Assembly: GCA_037042915.1 (NCBI GenBank)
Contig: CM073197.1
Coordinates: 3,844,001 to 3,908,000, forward strand
From: Auricularia sp. M13
Lineage: Eukaryota; Basidiomycota; Agaricomycetes; Auriculariales; Auriculariaceae
DNA: 64,000 nucleotides
Direction of reading: 5' to 3'
A program made the position numbers and the translations under genes. A model generated the notes under the pieces. It was not told the DNA's origin and ran no database searches. It saw nothing but the letters and a program-made list of their open reading frames with translations. This document shows positions 1 to 12,309 of the stretch, piece by piece. How positions within the stretch are numbered: position 1 is the first letter of the stretch; each line of letters begins with the position of its first letter.

Positions 1-100
1 TCGCTGTTCCACATTCAACTCTGCAATGTCGCTGTGATTCCAACAACGGCCCGGGCATCGATTGATTGCATGCACGCTTGCTTGCTGCTGCGCCATGCAG

Positions 101-1334
101 AGTCGGGCTGCCGCTGTCGCTTGCGGAGGTGCGGCGGAATGGGTTGGGCGAGACCATCGTGAGCGTCAAGGAGAGCGTGCGCGAGTGCGACGTGTACATC
201 ATCAACACGGGCGCCCACCCGACCGACAGTGTCAACGCGAGCCTGATGGAGACGTGCATCCTCATCCACGCGTGCCGCATGGCGTCTGCCAAACGCATCA
301 CCGCCGTCATCCCGCTCTTCCCGTACGCCCGCCAGGACAAGAAGGACAAAAGCCGCGCGCCCATCACGGCCAAGCTCGTCGCGAACATGATCCAGAAGAG
401 CGGTTGTGACCATGTCATTGTGCGTGCTCGCTCGCTGTCTCGTTTAACATGCTTGGATTGACTCCCTGCAGACGATGGACCTCCACGCCAGTCAGATACA
501 GGGCTTCTTTGACGTGCCCGTCGACAAGTGTGTCCTGCTCCACACCCTGTCAGCTTTGTGACTGACATCCTGCCTGCAGTGTAAGCACATTCCTTTTCCC
601 GCATGTGTTAGGGAATATCACAGCGGGTAAAACAAGCTGGATAATGTCCAACGGACTGTCCGCAGTCTCCGGCTGGTCGTGACTGCCTTTTTCGGCTCAC
701 ATGATTCGCTTGTGCTAGTCCCCATCCTGTTCGGAGCGCTAACAGGCATGCACAGCTCTTTGCAGAGCCGAGTGCAATTCGGTACATCCGAACTCACTTC
801 AACGTGCCCGACGTGGTCATCGTTTCGCCTGACGCTGGTGGCGCAAAGCGGTGAGTGCCATTCGCGCAGAAGCGCCGTCGCATTTGCAGGCGCTGACAGT
901 GATGCAGCGCCACGTCGATCGCGGACCGGCTCGGAGTGGATTTTGCGATCTTCCACAAGGAGCGCAAGAAGGCGAACGAGGTATCGCGCATGGTGCTCGT
1001 CGGCGGCGTGCGCGGGAAGACGGCCATCCTGGTGGACGACATGGCCGACACGTGCGGCACCATCGTCCTCGCGGCGTCGCATCTGGCCGAAGCGGGCGCG
1101 TCGCAGGTGTTTGCAATCGTCACGCACGGCATCCTCAGCGGGCGGGCGCTGCAGACGGTGCAGGAGAGCGCGCTGGAAAAGCTGGTCGTGACGAACACGA
1201 TCCCGCAAGCGGACAACGTGGCGGCGTGCGGGAAGATCGAGGTGCTGGACATTGGCCCCGTGCTGGGGGAGGTGATTCGGAGGAGCCATTATGGCGAGAG
1301 CGTGTCGCAGCTGTTCCACGAGGTGCCGTACTGA
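101..1334 (+). CDS. PRS: Ribose-phosphate pyrophosphokinase (PRPP synthetase), 5' end missing
   Basis: Makes PRPP from ribose-5-phosphate and ATP for purine, pyrimidine, histidine and tryptophan synthesis in the cytosol. Seen in order: [17 protein letters not shown], the flexible catalytic loop [27 protein letters not shown], the NLFAEPS segment, [10 protein letters not shown], and the PRPP-binding loop [12 protein letters not shown]. Exons 101-419, 472-527, 580 (one nucleotide), 756-850 and 908-1334; from the first full codon at 102 these give 299 codons including the stop. The first exon in view begins after an AG at 99-100, so the N-terminus (about 20 residues in relatives) lies on an exon outside the window. 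An alternative acceptor at 744-745 would avoid the one-base exon but puts KHAQ in place of the conserved N before LFAEP. Confidence 0.93.
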
Positions 1335-1808
1335 GTTTCTCTAGAATTATAGACTGCTGTTATCGTGGCAAAGAATCTCGCGCGGTTCGCACATCATGAA
1401 CTGTTATGATGTGGGGGTTCGGAAGGCCGAGACGCGCGAGGCCATCGAGCAATCCTAATAGACTCCCGGCTTTGCAAAGTGGGGCTGGCGTGGGAGAGCG
1501 GGTTTTGGGCGCAGGAGTGCTGAGTACGATGAGGACTGAGAGGATAGATGGGGAGGCTGCGAGCCATAGATGACAGAAAACTTGAGATGTCTCGAGAAGA
1601 GAAGCCATTTCGTGATCCGATGGATGTGCTTCTGGGCTCTCTGCGAGAAATTGGGTCCGCGGGCGAGGGTCGGTTTGCTCCCGGGCGGGCGGACGCGGGC
1701 GGGGAGTTTCGTTTTCTCTCGCCTCGTCGACGCCGCGCTCGCTGGGGGCTGTTATGTCCGTCTGAGCTCGTCTGAGCTGCTGCCCATGCGCCCCGGACGC
1801 CGACTGCC

Positions 1809-4800
1809 ATGTACTCGAACGGCGTGCAAGTCCAGCACCCAGCCCACCATCACCACCACCACCCGCATCCCCTACAGCACTCTAATTACCCGCCGCCAGA
1901 ATACGCTGCTCAACGCCAGCTGCCAGTTGCTGCGCAGGCCCACGCCCACGCCCACGCCCAGCCGCCTCAGGCTGCGAGCCAGACGATGCAGCAGCACCCG
2001 CAGCATCCCACAAGCCAGCAGCAGCAGCCCAGGCTCACCACCGAGGTCGTCCTGGGCATCCCCTCAATGACCCTGGCCGGCGACCGCATGCTCGTGGGCG
2101 ACGCCAACTCGAGTGCGTCGCGCGCCGTAACCCGCTTATCGCCCGCCCACTGACCGCATTGCCAGCCTCGACGCGGTCGTGGACCCAGCTCAAGCTGGTC
2201 GGCAACGGCTCGTTCGGCACCGTCTGGCTCTGCGACTGGCACTCGCCGCTCCCGCCCGGCACGCCGCTCTCGCCCATGCAGTGCGGCGCCGGCGCCCGCC
2301 CAGAGTGGAACGGCAAGGTGCTCGTCGCCCTCAAGCGCATGAAGAAACGCTGGGAGCGCGGCTGGGACGAGTGCAAAACCCTCAAGGAGCTCGAGGTGAG
2401 CCCTAATTGCATTGGAATATACAATACTGACCTTTGCCAGTCGCTCCGCTCGATCCCCCCGCACGAAAACATCATCCCGCTCTACGACTATTTCCTCCTG
2501 CCCAGCACGCGCGAGCTCTATTTCGTCTTCGAGTCCATGGAGGGCAACCTCTACCAGCTCATCAAGACCCGCAAGGGCCGCCCGCTCGCCGGCGGCCTCA
2601 TTTTTTCCATCTTCCGCCAGGTCGTCAACGGCCTGCACCACATCCACGCCTCCGGCTACTTTCACCGCGACATGAAGCCCGAGAACCTGCTCGTCACCAC
2701 CACTGGCCTGGCCGAGTACGTCCCCACCTCGCCGCTCGTCCCGCGCGACGGCACCGCGCCGTCGGAGAAGGACGTTATGGTCATCGTCAAGATCGCCGAC
2801 TTTGGCCTCGCCCGCGAGACCCGCTCGCGCCCGCCGTACACCGAGTACGTCGCCACGCGCTGGTACCGCGCGCCCGAGATCCTGCTCCGCTCGCGCGACT
2901 ATTCCAATCCAGTCGACCTCTGGGCGCTTGGAACGATCCTCGCAGAGCTCATCAATCTCAAGGCGCTGTTTCCCGGCCAGGGAGAGATCGACCAGGTCTT
3001 GCGCATCACCGACATCCTCGGCAACCCGTCCGACGAGTATGGCCACGATGAGCGAGGACGCGTCATTGGTGGCGGCCCGTGGCCACGCGGCGTCGCAATG
3101 GCGGAATCGGTCGGATACATGTTTCGCAAGGTCTGTATTTGCGTTTATGTCATTCGGCAGCCACATCTGACTGACTGACACTTTACAGACCCAACCTGTC
3201 GTTTTCTCCACGCTCTTCGAGCCGTCAGTGCCGCGTTCGCTCATTGACTGCATCGAGGACCTCCTTCGCTATGACCCCGCGAAGCGCCTTACGGCGGCCG
3301 AGTTGCTGCATCACCCGTACATGCTCGAGATGCAGCAGTTGCCGCCCCTCAACCCCATTACGCCGCAGCCGCCGCCACCTCCCGCGGCGAAGCGGAGACA
3401 GCCGGCACCGGCGCCGCAGAGTCTGCCGTCCGTGTCGCCGCGGTCTGTCCCGCCGTCGCATTCGCACTCGCCTGCACAAGGCAAGGCGCCGTTTCCGCCC
3501 CCGCCCCACCTCCACCACCCTCTTCTGCCCGAACAGGCCGCGTCGCATCGACAACCGTACTTCCCGCAAACGCACATGGACGCGGACATGTCCGACGGGA
3601 GAGCGCCTCCCTCGCCCACACCGTCCTCGGTGTACTCGTATGGCGGCGATCGCGTCAACGCGAATGGCTCCATCGGACGTGGCGCGGGGCACGACTGGAA
3701 CGCGATGGCGGTGGACGGCGAGGACGAGGACCTGGAGAACACGGCCGTTGGGGACCATTTGCCGCCGCACGAAGCGCATACCGCTCAGCCGCAACAGCAC
3801 AAAACGGGGCTCATGGGCTCGCTCAGCTTCAAGAAGCCGCGCGGGTGGGGCATTTTCGGCGGGGGGGACAAGAACGCGCAAGGCGCGAATCCGCTGTCGC
3901 CCGTCGACGAGCACAGTCACGTGGGCGCTGGCTCGTCGTCGACGCCGAGCTTGAAGCGGCCCAAGTCCGGCGAAGGCTCGATGTCGGACGGGCACTCGCT
4001 GCCGGAGCTGCCGCCGCACCCGGTACAGCCGCCGGTGGACAAGAAGATGCGCAAGGAGATGAAGCGGGCGCAGGAACGCGCGGCCCGGGACGAGGAGCGG
4101 GCGCGGCGCGCTCTCGCCGAGAGCTGGAACCGCGAGCAGGCGCGCGCGGTCATCCTCAAGCGGCAGCAGATGATCCGGCAGAACACGCAGGGCACAGACT
4201 TCGACTGGCACGGCTCCGTCGCGTCGCATCTGGACGCGACGCGACGCCAGCAAGAAGACGCTCGTCGTGCCCACCGTCAAGGAGCCCCAGCCGCAGCCGC
4301 CGGCGCCGCCCGCGGTCCCGGTCGAGATGCAGCACCCGCTACCGCACACGTTGCACCCGAGCAAGAGCTTCCTGAGCAACGCCGGCACGGTGGGCTCGTT
4401 CGGGACAATGCGCTCCGACCTGCCAGCCGTACATCGCTATTCGGACGACAGCGTGCAGCATCGGACAAAGGCGCGCCGACGCGACGCGGACGACGACCAT
4501 TCGAACAGCGACGTGCAGTCTATAAGCCACATGTCCATGATCTCGTTCGCCACGGTCGACAGCGACCCCGGCCCTGCGCGCCGTCCGCATGCGCACCACA
4601 CCGGCCCACCGCCGTCCGCATACAGCGTCGCGAGCTTCCGGACGACGACAGATCATTCGCAGCACTCGTCATTCGAGGGCGCGCTCGCGAGTGATTTCAG
4701 TCGACATAGACTGAGTAGTGCTGCGAGCTCGTACGGTGCAGGCTCTCCCTCGCCCGTGCTCCATCCTGCGGGCAGCCCGCCGCCGCTCAGCCCGCCGCCC

Positions 4801-5154
4801 ATGCATGCCTTGTCGTTATCCACCGGCCATTGGCATGCCTCGAGTGAGGGTTCATCGCCGTCGCCCAATTCTCCCGCGCCGATGCGCAATGCCGCATTCG
4901 TCGGCTTACCGGGCATTGCGCCTATGCAGCAACGCCCATTCGACCCGGGACCGCCGTCCGCCATCAACCCTATGTTCCAGGTTGTGAGTACAGCAGTGAA
5001 TCTGGGCTTTTGTCTGGCTGGTGCTGATTCGTCGTTGCAGCCTGAACCTCAAGGACAAGGGCTGCCGCCATTCTCGCAACTCGTGTCTGTCGCAGAGCGG
5101 CAACACCAGCCTGCTTCTCCATTACATCGCCCCCATCCCCAGCCGCCGGACTGA
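1809..5154 (+). CDS. Ser/Thr protein kinase of the Ime2/Crk1/MAK (RCK) family, with a frameshift in the tail
   Basis: MAPK-like kinase probably acting in morphogenesis or meiosis, by analogy with yeast Ime2 and Ustilago Crk1. Introns 2113-2165, 2396-2440, 3131-3188 and probably 4984-5040. After a His/Gln/Ala-rich leader (six-His run) come the P-loop GNGSFGTVW, lysine in VALKRMKK, the catalytic loop HRDMKPEN, IADFGLA, a TEY activation motif followed by ATRWYRAPE, and the C-lobe ending YDPAKRLTAAELLHHPYM. A long low-complexity tail follows with a basic coiled stretch near 4030-4170. The tail reading frame changes between about 4220 and 4255: the upstream frame would stop at 4694, while the frame open to 5154 has the Ser/His/Pro-rich composition expected of such tails. 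No credible intron bridges this, so a one-base deletion (or two-base insertion) in this sequence is inferred. Confidence 0.88.
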
Positions 5155-6713
5155 ACCCTACTTCACGCCACTCGTTTTGAATGAATGCTCGATCCTCATC
5201 CGCCCTCTCACTCTCACTCTGCAAGCTTGTCCTTTGTTCCGCTGAATCTCGGGGCTATCTTGTCGTCGTTCGTTCTCGATCTCTCTCCTCCTGTCGTCGT
5301 CTCTTGTTCCGGATCTCTCCCGTCGTTTTCCTCGCTGCTCTTCATCCAAACCTTTCGCGCCCCCGCTGCATATCCCTGCACCGTTAATACCGCCCGTCCC
5401 CGCAAGTAAATGCATTGTCCATCGTCCGCCCGACAACTCCGTACACTAGCATTTTCACCATTCCACCCTTTCGCTTCTTCCCTATTACCTTTACCCTTTG
5501 GTATCGTAGTTACCCGCTCATCCCGTACAATAGCCCGCACCCATCTCTGCAAGCCCCGGCTCGGCATCGTAGACTTGTCCTATTCTTCTTATCTCTTTTC
5601 TTCATATCCCTCGCACTCTCCGTCCCTCTATTACCCCATCGCGCACGGCGTCCCCCACCGTCGCCTCTTCTGCCCGTACTCCTCGTTCTCTGTCACCATT
5701 GGGTTCTGCTTTTTTATCATTGTCCGTTTGCCCCGTTTGGTCCTCTTTTTGCGCCTTTCCTTTTCTTTCCTTTTGGTTGTTGTGTGTATTTCTACGTCGC
5801 GCTTTTACCGGGCCTCTTGCGGGGCGAGTAGACTTGCTCTCTGGCAACACGATGAAATCAAATTCACTGCCCATATTGCATCAGTGTATGCGTTCTCGCC
5901 ACCGTCTAGTACTCGTGCCACTCGCCGCGCGCTCCTCGACTTTGGGGACACTTCCTTAGAAGGCAAGGATCTGTGTTAGCCCACTATTTTTGCGGTTGCG
6001 ATGATGCTGCGATCGAGGGATGACGAAATGCGTCAGATAGACTTCTGGACTTCGGTGACAACGCTTGACTGTTTGACATATGCACCCAGGGATCATGATT
6101 GCATGTTATATCCCGATGATCACTCGCTTAGCATTTCGTACGTACACGACAATAAGTCGCGACCCCGGAGCTGGAAGTCTGGCTTGGGCAGCAGATTGCA
6201 GGAGAGTCCGTGCGCCGTGAATGTAGTAGAGCAGACACTTGGCTACGCCACTGTCCGTCACGGTCGCCATGCCGTGTATTAATTAGCGAGGAAGCGCGAG
6301 GGAAGCCCCAGAAGTCGAACGTGTCAGCTCGAAGTAATCGATGAGCACGAGGCTAAGTGTTAGAAGCTGAAGAGGCTGTTCCACCGCCGAGATACAGTGA
6401 CAACTAGCACGTCTGATCGCCTTGCTAGCCAGAGGCCATGGCGTCCCCAGAAGCGGTCTGACGAGTCCGCAGCCGCGATTTTCTGCTGCTGCTCGTCCCA
6501 GCTGCTAATACTGTATCCCACTGGACCGTTATCATATGCAGCATCAATTCTTGTGATACAGCATCCTGTATAGAAGGAGAAAAAAATGAGCGGGTAGTAG
6601 AGCGTGCAGTGTCCTATTGTCCAACTAGAGTACGATCGTGCGCAAAGTTCTTGTGATTCTGCGCTCGCGGACCCAGCGCAGATTGCAGATGAATTTCTGT
6701 GACTGTCAAGTTC
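5155..6713. other. Pyrimidine-rich 3' flank and intergenic DNA
   Basis: From 5160 to about 5830 the + strand is strongly C/T-rich and probably includes the 3' UTR of the kinase. From 5830 to 6713 I see only short open frames without recognisable domains, splice structure or codon bias. Confidence 0.5.
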
Positions 6714-7194
6714 TCATGCCGGCAGAGACGTGCTCGATTGCGACCTCCGTGCGATGGTCTCGCGCTCGTTGGAGTCGTCACCGAGGGTGGAAGTGGGCCA
6801 CGTTGCCGGCATCGAGTGTCGACGCGGTCTGATTCGCTCATTTTGTACCACATGTCGAGGCTCGCGAGGACTCATGCAGTGAGTATGCGAGTGTATTGTC
6901 GCCAGCGTAGTCGCGGAATTACCGGGCATGTAGATGGACAGCGGCATGTGCAGCGAGGGTCTCGAGAGGAAGTCGAAATGCGTACTCCCGCAATGTGCCA
7001 TTGTCTCCACGCTGATTTATCGTGGCGCTCGTAAGCAGCTGCCACAATCGAGCTCGCTACGGACTGATTACGCACGTGTGGATGTCGTTGAATTGCACTA
7101 GGCCACGATACATCCGCGTGGCGCATATAACGCTGCAGTTCATCGTGAATGAGCGTCGATCCGTCGAACCATCTCAGCGCGGGGACTGACTTGT

Positions 7195-8589
7195 TCAGCA
7201 CTGTGATGAGTTAGCATGAGGGAAACCTATGATGATTGAGAAGCTTGGCGCACTGGAGAACATTAAACACATTTCCGTGATTGGTTGATTGAGGTTCACG
7301 AGCAGGAATGTCTGACAGCGTCAGGGACTCGACAATCATGGGGCGAGTATGATACTCACGATTGAAATTGCGTGTCCGAAGACGACGACGATAAACCACA
7401 GCACACCCTGTAGTAAAGACATGTGGTCAGCACTGTGAAGGGCATCAGGACAACGATAGGAGGCGGTTTACCTGTTGGTAGAGTAGCCTCCATAAACTCC
7501 TCCCGGGAACGCCTCGCCGAAGCGTCACCACGATCGACACAAGGCTGGGTGCAATCTCAACAATTCGCTGAGCAGCCTCACGTGCGAATATCGTACCACA
7601 ATGTGTCGAACGCCGCCGCAAGCGAGATGTTGATAAGATTAGTGGAGAGGCCCGTATTTGTGGCGCAGACGTTGAGGGAGGGCACCCAGTAGAACGACAT
7701 CTTCACGTGCATGTGATGAGCTCAATAGGTCTTCCGACGGTTTCGGATAATGCATACCTTAGAGACCTCTGGCAGTGGGAATCCACGAATAAGTTAGTTC
7801 GTTCAGACACTTTCGGAAATGGACGAGACGACGAGCCATAAAACCAGATCGCGATGTTCATGGTGTACAGTGATGCAGTCAGGCAGAGAAACCAGCGCCC
7901 CTGGCCGCATATCGCGATCCTAGAAGCAGAGCGCGGTCAGTCTCAGCCCGAATGAAGCATCATGCTGAGAGACGGACGTTCGCTGCAGAAGTAATGCTGC
8001 AGCCAGTCCCAACGCCATATATCCTAGGACCTGTCTGAATCGTGAGCATATGCCAGTCCTCGACGCCCTGTGCGTAGACGTACAAATGCGCCATAACCCC
8101 ATGCCTACGTGCATTGGCTTAACCTTTGCAGGACATCGGTCCACGGGCAGCGCACCGTGCAATCCACCTTAGACATCCATGCGACCTTCTTGATGCCGCA
8201 TGCGAGACTCCCTACAGCCGCGATGCGTGTAGCGTGATATATCTGCAGCAGCACAGTGCTCAGCTATAGGACAGTGTGGCAGGAATCCTGATCAACAGCA
8301 AAGTCTCACCAGGTACGACCAAGTGAACGGCCGTGTGCGCGTAAGAAAAGACAGGTCAAAAGGAACGGTAGCGATGAACTCCCATCTAGACGTCGAATCA
8401 CATATGCAGCGCGGACGGGCGACGAGGGCACGTACAGGAGAAATCCAAGCTGGATGAAGAGCAGATCGTTGGCAGCGCCTGCGTCCGTCAGAGAGGTTGT
8501 AAATCCTCTGCACAAGCGAAGTCTGAAGAACAAAGGGCCAACTCACGCAGCGAGACGAAAGTGACCCATTCGTCCGTCCAGTCGACCAT
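7195..8589 (-). CDS. Seven-transmembrane protein of a basidiomycete receptor-like family, many small exons
   Basis: Exons assemble from an ATG at 8589 (MVDWTDEWVTFVSL). Recognisable pieces in order: ANDLLFIQLGFLL, then WEFIATVPFDLSFL, IYHATRIAAVGSLACGI, VDCTVRCPWTDVLQR, GYMALGLAAALLLQRT joined to IAICGQGRWFLCLT, FYWVPSLNVCATNTGL, APSLVSIVVTLRRGV, GRSLWRLLYQQ, GVLWFIVVVFGHAISI, and LLVNLNQPITEMCLMF. The order of hydrophobic stretches and the W-E-F, R-T and G-x-x-x-F signatures match a large uncharacterised agaricomycete 7TM family. I could not settle one junction near 7740-7830, nor the 3' end: the last exon may stop at 7195 or the gene may run on to about 6714, where an S/T/R-rich tail is open. 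Ligand and coupling are unknown. Confidence 0.55.
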
Positions 8590-9498
8590 CCCAGCAGTGG
8601 CTCGGGGGAGGGATAAGTAGACGGCGCCCGGCTTGCCCGAGGGTGGCGTCCGCCGCCCCCAGCTTTAAGGCAGCCGCTCATCAGGGTCAGCGGCCACGAG
8701 AGAAACGCACCCGCGACTAAAACACAAAGACGACAGCTTCTGAAGTGACGTGAAAGAAGCACGCGGCAGCTCGAAGCACTGTAAAATACGACGAATCATG
8801 TTATTAGCCTTTCATTCGCGCGTGACACACTGGCAATACCGGTACACTGGTCAGGCTTAGCTAGGAGAGAGAAAATAACGAACGGCGGTGAGGGGAGGGA
8901 CAATGCGACAGCAGGAAAAGAGGAAATTCCAACAGATAACATATAGAAAGTCGAGAGAGAAAGAGAGAAGAGAGAGGGGAGGCGGCTTCAAATCAGTACT
9001 GAGTAGAGGAAAAAGAAATAGAATATAGGGTGGAACGGGAAAGAAAAATGACACAGATCAACGGAACGCAAACGCAAACGCAACAGTGGGACCGGGAGAG
9101 CGAGCGACAGGGCCGGGGCGCGTGAAGACTTGTACTACACAATATGCGTGGATGGTACCAGCACAGGGAGATGCAGAGCTGACGGGAGCGGGCGATAGAC
9201 AAGAGACCAAAAACACAAGAGCGAGCAAAGTGACGGAATGAGCGAGCGAGCGAGTGGGGGCGCAGACAAGAGCGAGTCGGAGGTATGTAATGATGTACTC
9301 GGAACATAAAGGAGGGCGAGGGTTTGTGGATGAAGATATGTACCACGTACGCATACCCACAGACGTGACGAGGGTCGTGCTTGGGGACGTCCAAAGGGCC
9401 TGCGCACGCAGCCGGGAGCAGGGCCGGTCACTTGGAACAGAGCTCGTCAGATATAAAACGCTAGAGAAGTCAATACAACGCACTGCTCGATCCTAATC
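8590..9498. other. Intergenic, minus strand pyrimidine-rich
   Basis: Between the 7TM start and the Dcp2 stop. From about 8860 to 9480 the minus strand is C/T-rich with AG-rich tracts on the plus strand. It could serve as Dcp2 3' UTR and as promoter of the 7TM gene. No gene recognised. Confidence 0.5.
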
Positions 9499-12309
9499 TC
9501 ATAACCGCGGACCAGGGCCATTGAGGATATCAAGTAAGGCCTGAGCATGGGGGTTAGCAGCAGCCGTGCTAGGTCTGGCTGGCTGCTGGAGCTGCGGCTG
9601 CTGTTGCTGCTGTTGCATCGAAGGACCAGCCGGCGGGCGCTGAGTCAACAGCGCCAGGAGATGCTGCTGCTGCTGCGTCTGCTGCATGGGCTGCTGATGC
9701 GTCGCAAACGTCGGCCCCGCACTGAGCGGCACGTTCCCATACTGCCCCTGCGACAGAGCCTGGGTGCGGTTGAGCGAGAGCGGCTGGAGCGGTGGCAGCT
9801 GCGGGCGCCCGCTGGGGTTGAGGCTCGCGCCGGGGAACCCGTGGACGATGGGCTGAAATCCGTTCGCGCTGTTGGCTGAAACGGGCGACAGGGGGAAGGG
9901 GTTCATGCCATTCATCGCGGGCGGGATGTTGACGTTGACGTTGGCCGGGAATGGGGGCAACGAACCGCTCTGGGTGTTGGGCAACGAACCGCCGAAGTTG
10001 GCTGGCAAGGGCGGTAACGGGCCACCATTGATGCCGTTGAGCCCGAACGGAGGAACACCGCCAGACATGCTCGGAAAGGCGCCTCGAATAGGCTGACGGT
10101 ATGCACCACCGAGAAGCTGAGGTCCAAGCTGTGCGCCGTTCAGCTGAGGTCCAGGTTGCGCGCCATTGAGTTGATGGCCGAGTTGCGCGCCATTGAGCTG
10201 AGGGCCGAGTTGCGCGCCGTTCAGCTGAGGACCCAGCTGTACACCATTCAACTGCGGCAAGCTACCGCCCTGCAGGCCGTTCAGATGCGGACCGCCTTGC
10301 AGACCATTCAGCGCCGGCATCCCGTTGGGCATGACAGGTCCTGCGCCGTTCAGCACTGGCGGCGGCGGCGGGCCATTGAGGCCGTTCAGCACCGACCGCG
10401 TCGGCCCATTTGCCAGTACGGGACCCATCTGCTGGAACTGCGGCTGGACCTGAAACGGCAGCTGGACCTGGTGCGCGGGCAGCGGGTGTATCTGCGGTTG
10501 GTGCAACGAGTACGGCGGCGGCGCTTGCATGAACGCGTGAGGGTGCAGCGGGCGCACGGGCGACGTCGTCGCCGGGCGCGCGTGCGGGTGCGGCTGGGGC
10601 AGGATCGCGGGTTGCGGCGGCTGCGGTGTCGCTTGCGCCTGCGCTTGGGCGATTTCCTCCGACACGGCTTCCAGCAGGGCAAGCTGGCGCCGCTTACGGT
10701 TGAACTCCTGCGCGTCCTGGCCGGGCGAGCTCGACGCGGACGTCGAAGTGGACTGGGACGTGAGGCTGGGCGTGCGCGCTGGCGACGGTCCTGACGAGAG
10801 ATGCAGTCGGCCGTTCGGAGCTTGCGGCGTCTGACTGGGTGACGCGCCAGGAGCGGAAGAGGTGGGCGTGCTCGCACGTTCGGACGAGGTTGCGGACGAG
10901 CCGGCCACGTCGGAAAGGCTGGAGCTAACGAGCGAGTTGATGAGCCTGTCGAAATGGGGGTCCGCCGGCGTCCTCCTTGTAACCGTTGATGCTGTGGGAC
11001 TAGAGTTGTTGCTCGAGCTCGCGGTGTCCGAGTCGTCTGGGGGCGCGGGTGTAGATGCAATGCGGGCAAATAAGTTATCGATTACCGACGCCGACTCGCC
11101 GGCGGGCTGCTCTATGTCGTGATCATTGGCCAGTTGCTGGCGCTGCTTGCGTTTGGCCTTGGCCGCTTGCTTGCGCAGATGCAGAAATTCCTTCAAGGGG
11201 CCGATGAAGGGCGATATAAGGTAGAATTTGGACGTCGAGGTTCGGTTGCGTTTCCACGTGGGCAGATCAGTGAGCTTGAACCACTCGATTTTCTGCAAGC
11301 GAAAGTGTTGTTGAGATGCCGAGCAAGCGAGTGCAACAATAAGGAAGTCACGCACGCTGATCTCCTTGCGTGTCCGGGTGACGAAGACGGCATCCTCGGG
11401 GACCCCGGTTACAATGAAGAGTGTGACGACTTGCTCACGGATGGTCAGCTGGATTTGATCGGATTCCACGATTTTGTCTGTCAAGTCGTAGCCCGTCTCT
11501 TCTAGGACCTGCAGTTCGTCAGTATGTCTCGAGAGCAGCAGGGCTGGGCCGGCTGTGCCGGCGGGTGTCTGACAGGCGGTACGCGTTCAGTCCATGACAC
11601 GACGCGCCCGTCATGCACCCAAAAAGTGCGGCTGCAGCCTCCACCTTGCACGTACCTCTCGTGCGGCACATGTGGAGTGCGCTTCGTTCTCGTTAATCTT
11701 GCCCTTGGGGAAGCCCCAGCCAGAACTCGACTTCCAGCCTTTGACGAGGATACACTGGAAACAGCAGTCAGTTAAAAACGGGATAACGTGGCCTAGGGGC
11801 CAGCGCCGACCTTGTCCAGGGACTCGTTGAGCATGATGGCGCCGCAGACGGGAACGCGGGTCTTGTATTGCATGAAATTGTCGAAAGCGACTTCGTGGTC
11901 GTGGGACCACTGCTTGAGGATGGGACACGACCGGAACAGCATTGCGGAGAACTTCTTTAACGGGAGACTGGGCAGCGCGCGGTTCTCTTCGCGCACGAAG
12001 TCTTCATAGTACCAGTGTCTGCGCGGCCGGGCGGTGGTTTCAGTCTGTGGTCACAGCGGGCGTCACGCTCGGGATGTCACGACGTACGCTTGCTCGACCT
12101 GAAAGCATATGCGTTCTATGGACTGCAGCTCGGACTCGGGCAGGTTCAGAATGAAACGGCTGGCGCGGGGTCGTCAGCGCATCCGGATGCGCGGTCCGGG
12201 CCATCCCAGACACGGACCTGGACAGGTCCTCGAGGACCTCTTGGTGGTTCATGTGCTTGAAGCTGGTAGGCTGGTCTTCGAGCATTAGGGAGAGCTCGGC
12301 GGGCGGCAT
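9499..12309 (-). CDS. DCP2: mRNA-decapping enzyme subunit 2 (NUDIX hydrolase)
   Basis: Removes the 5' cap of mRNA in P-bodies, committing it to 5'-3' decay. Exons 12309-12218, 12159-12088, 12018-11811, 11754-11656, 11508-11356 and 11292-9499 total 2418 nt, giving 805 residues. Exons 1-3 encode the Dcp2 N-terminal regulatory dom (HQEVLEDLSSRFI, HWYYEDFVREEN, LKKFSAML). The Nudix domain includes CILVKGWKSSSGWGFPKGK, with the Nudix box running through the exon 4/5 junction as AAREV-LEETGYD; box B (KIEWFKLTDLPTW, KFYLISPFIGPL) follows. The C-terminal 500 residues are disordered, Gln/Pro/Asn-rich and include a nine-residue tandem repeat, as is common for Dcp2 tails that bind Edc and activator proteins. 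The 147-nt fourth intron (11509-11655) is long for this genome. Confidence 0.95.
10117..10255 (-). repeat. 27-bp coding tandem repeat in the Dcp2 tail
   Basis: About five consecutive copies of a nine-residue unit, QLNGAQLGP, with single substitutions (V for A, H for P, P for L), encoded on the minus strand. Weaker LNGLQGG copies continue to about 10320. Confidence 0.85.

Noticed and set aside
1967-3253. 428-codon open frame antisense to the kinase
   Set aside because: It mirrors the GC-rich kinase codons, has an Arg/Ala/Glu/Val composition typical of shadow frames, and covers the kinase introns without splice logic.
3225-4388. 387-codon antisense frame over the kinase tail
   Set aside because: Arg-rich shadow of a Pro/Ala/Ser-coding strand; no domain.
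8857-9054. Hydrophobic Leu/Phe/Ser-rich frame on the minus strand
   Set aside because: It is a translation of pyrimidine-rich DNA, not a membrane protein.
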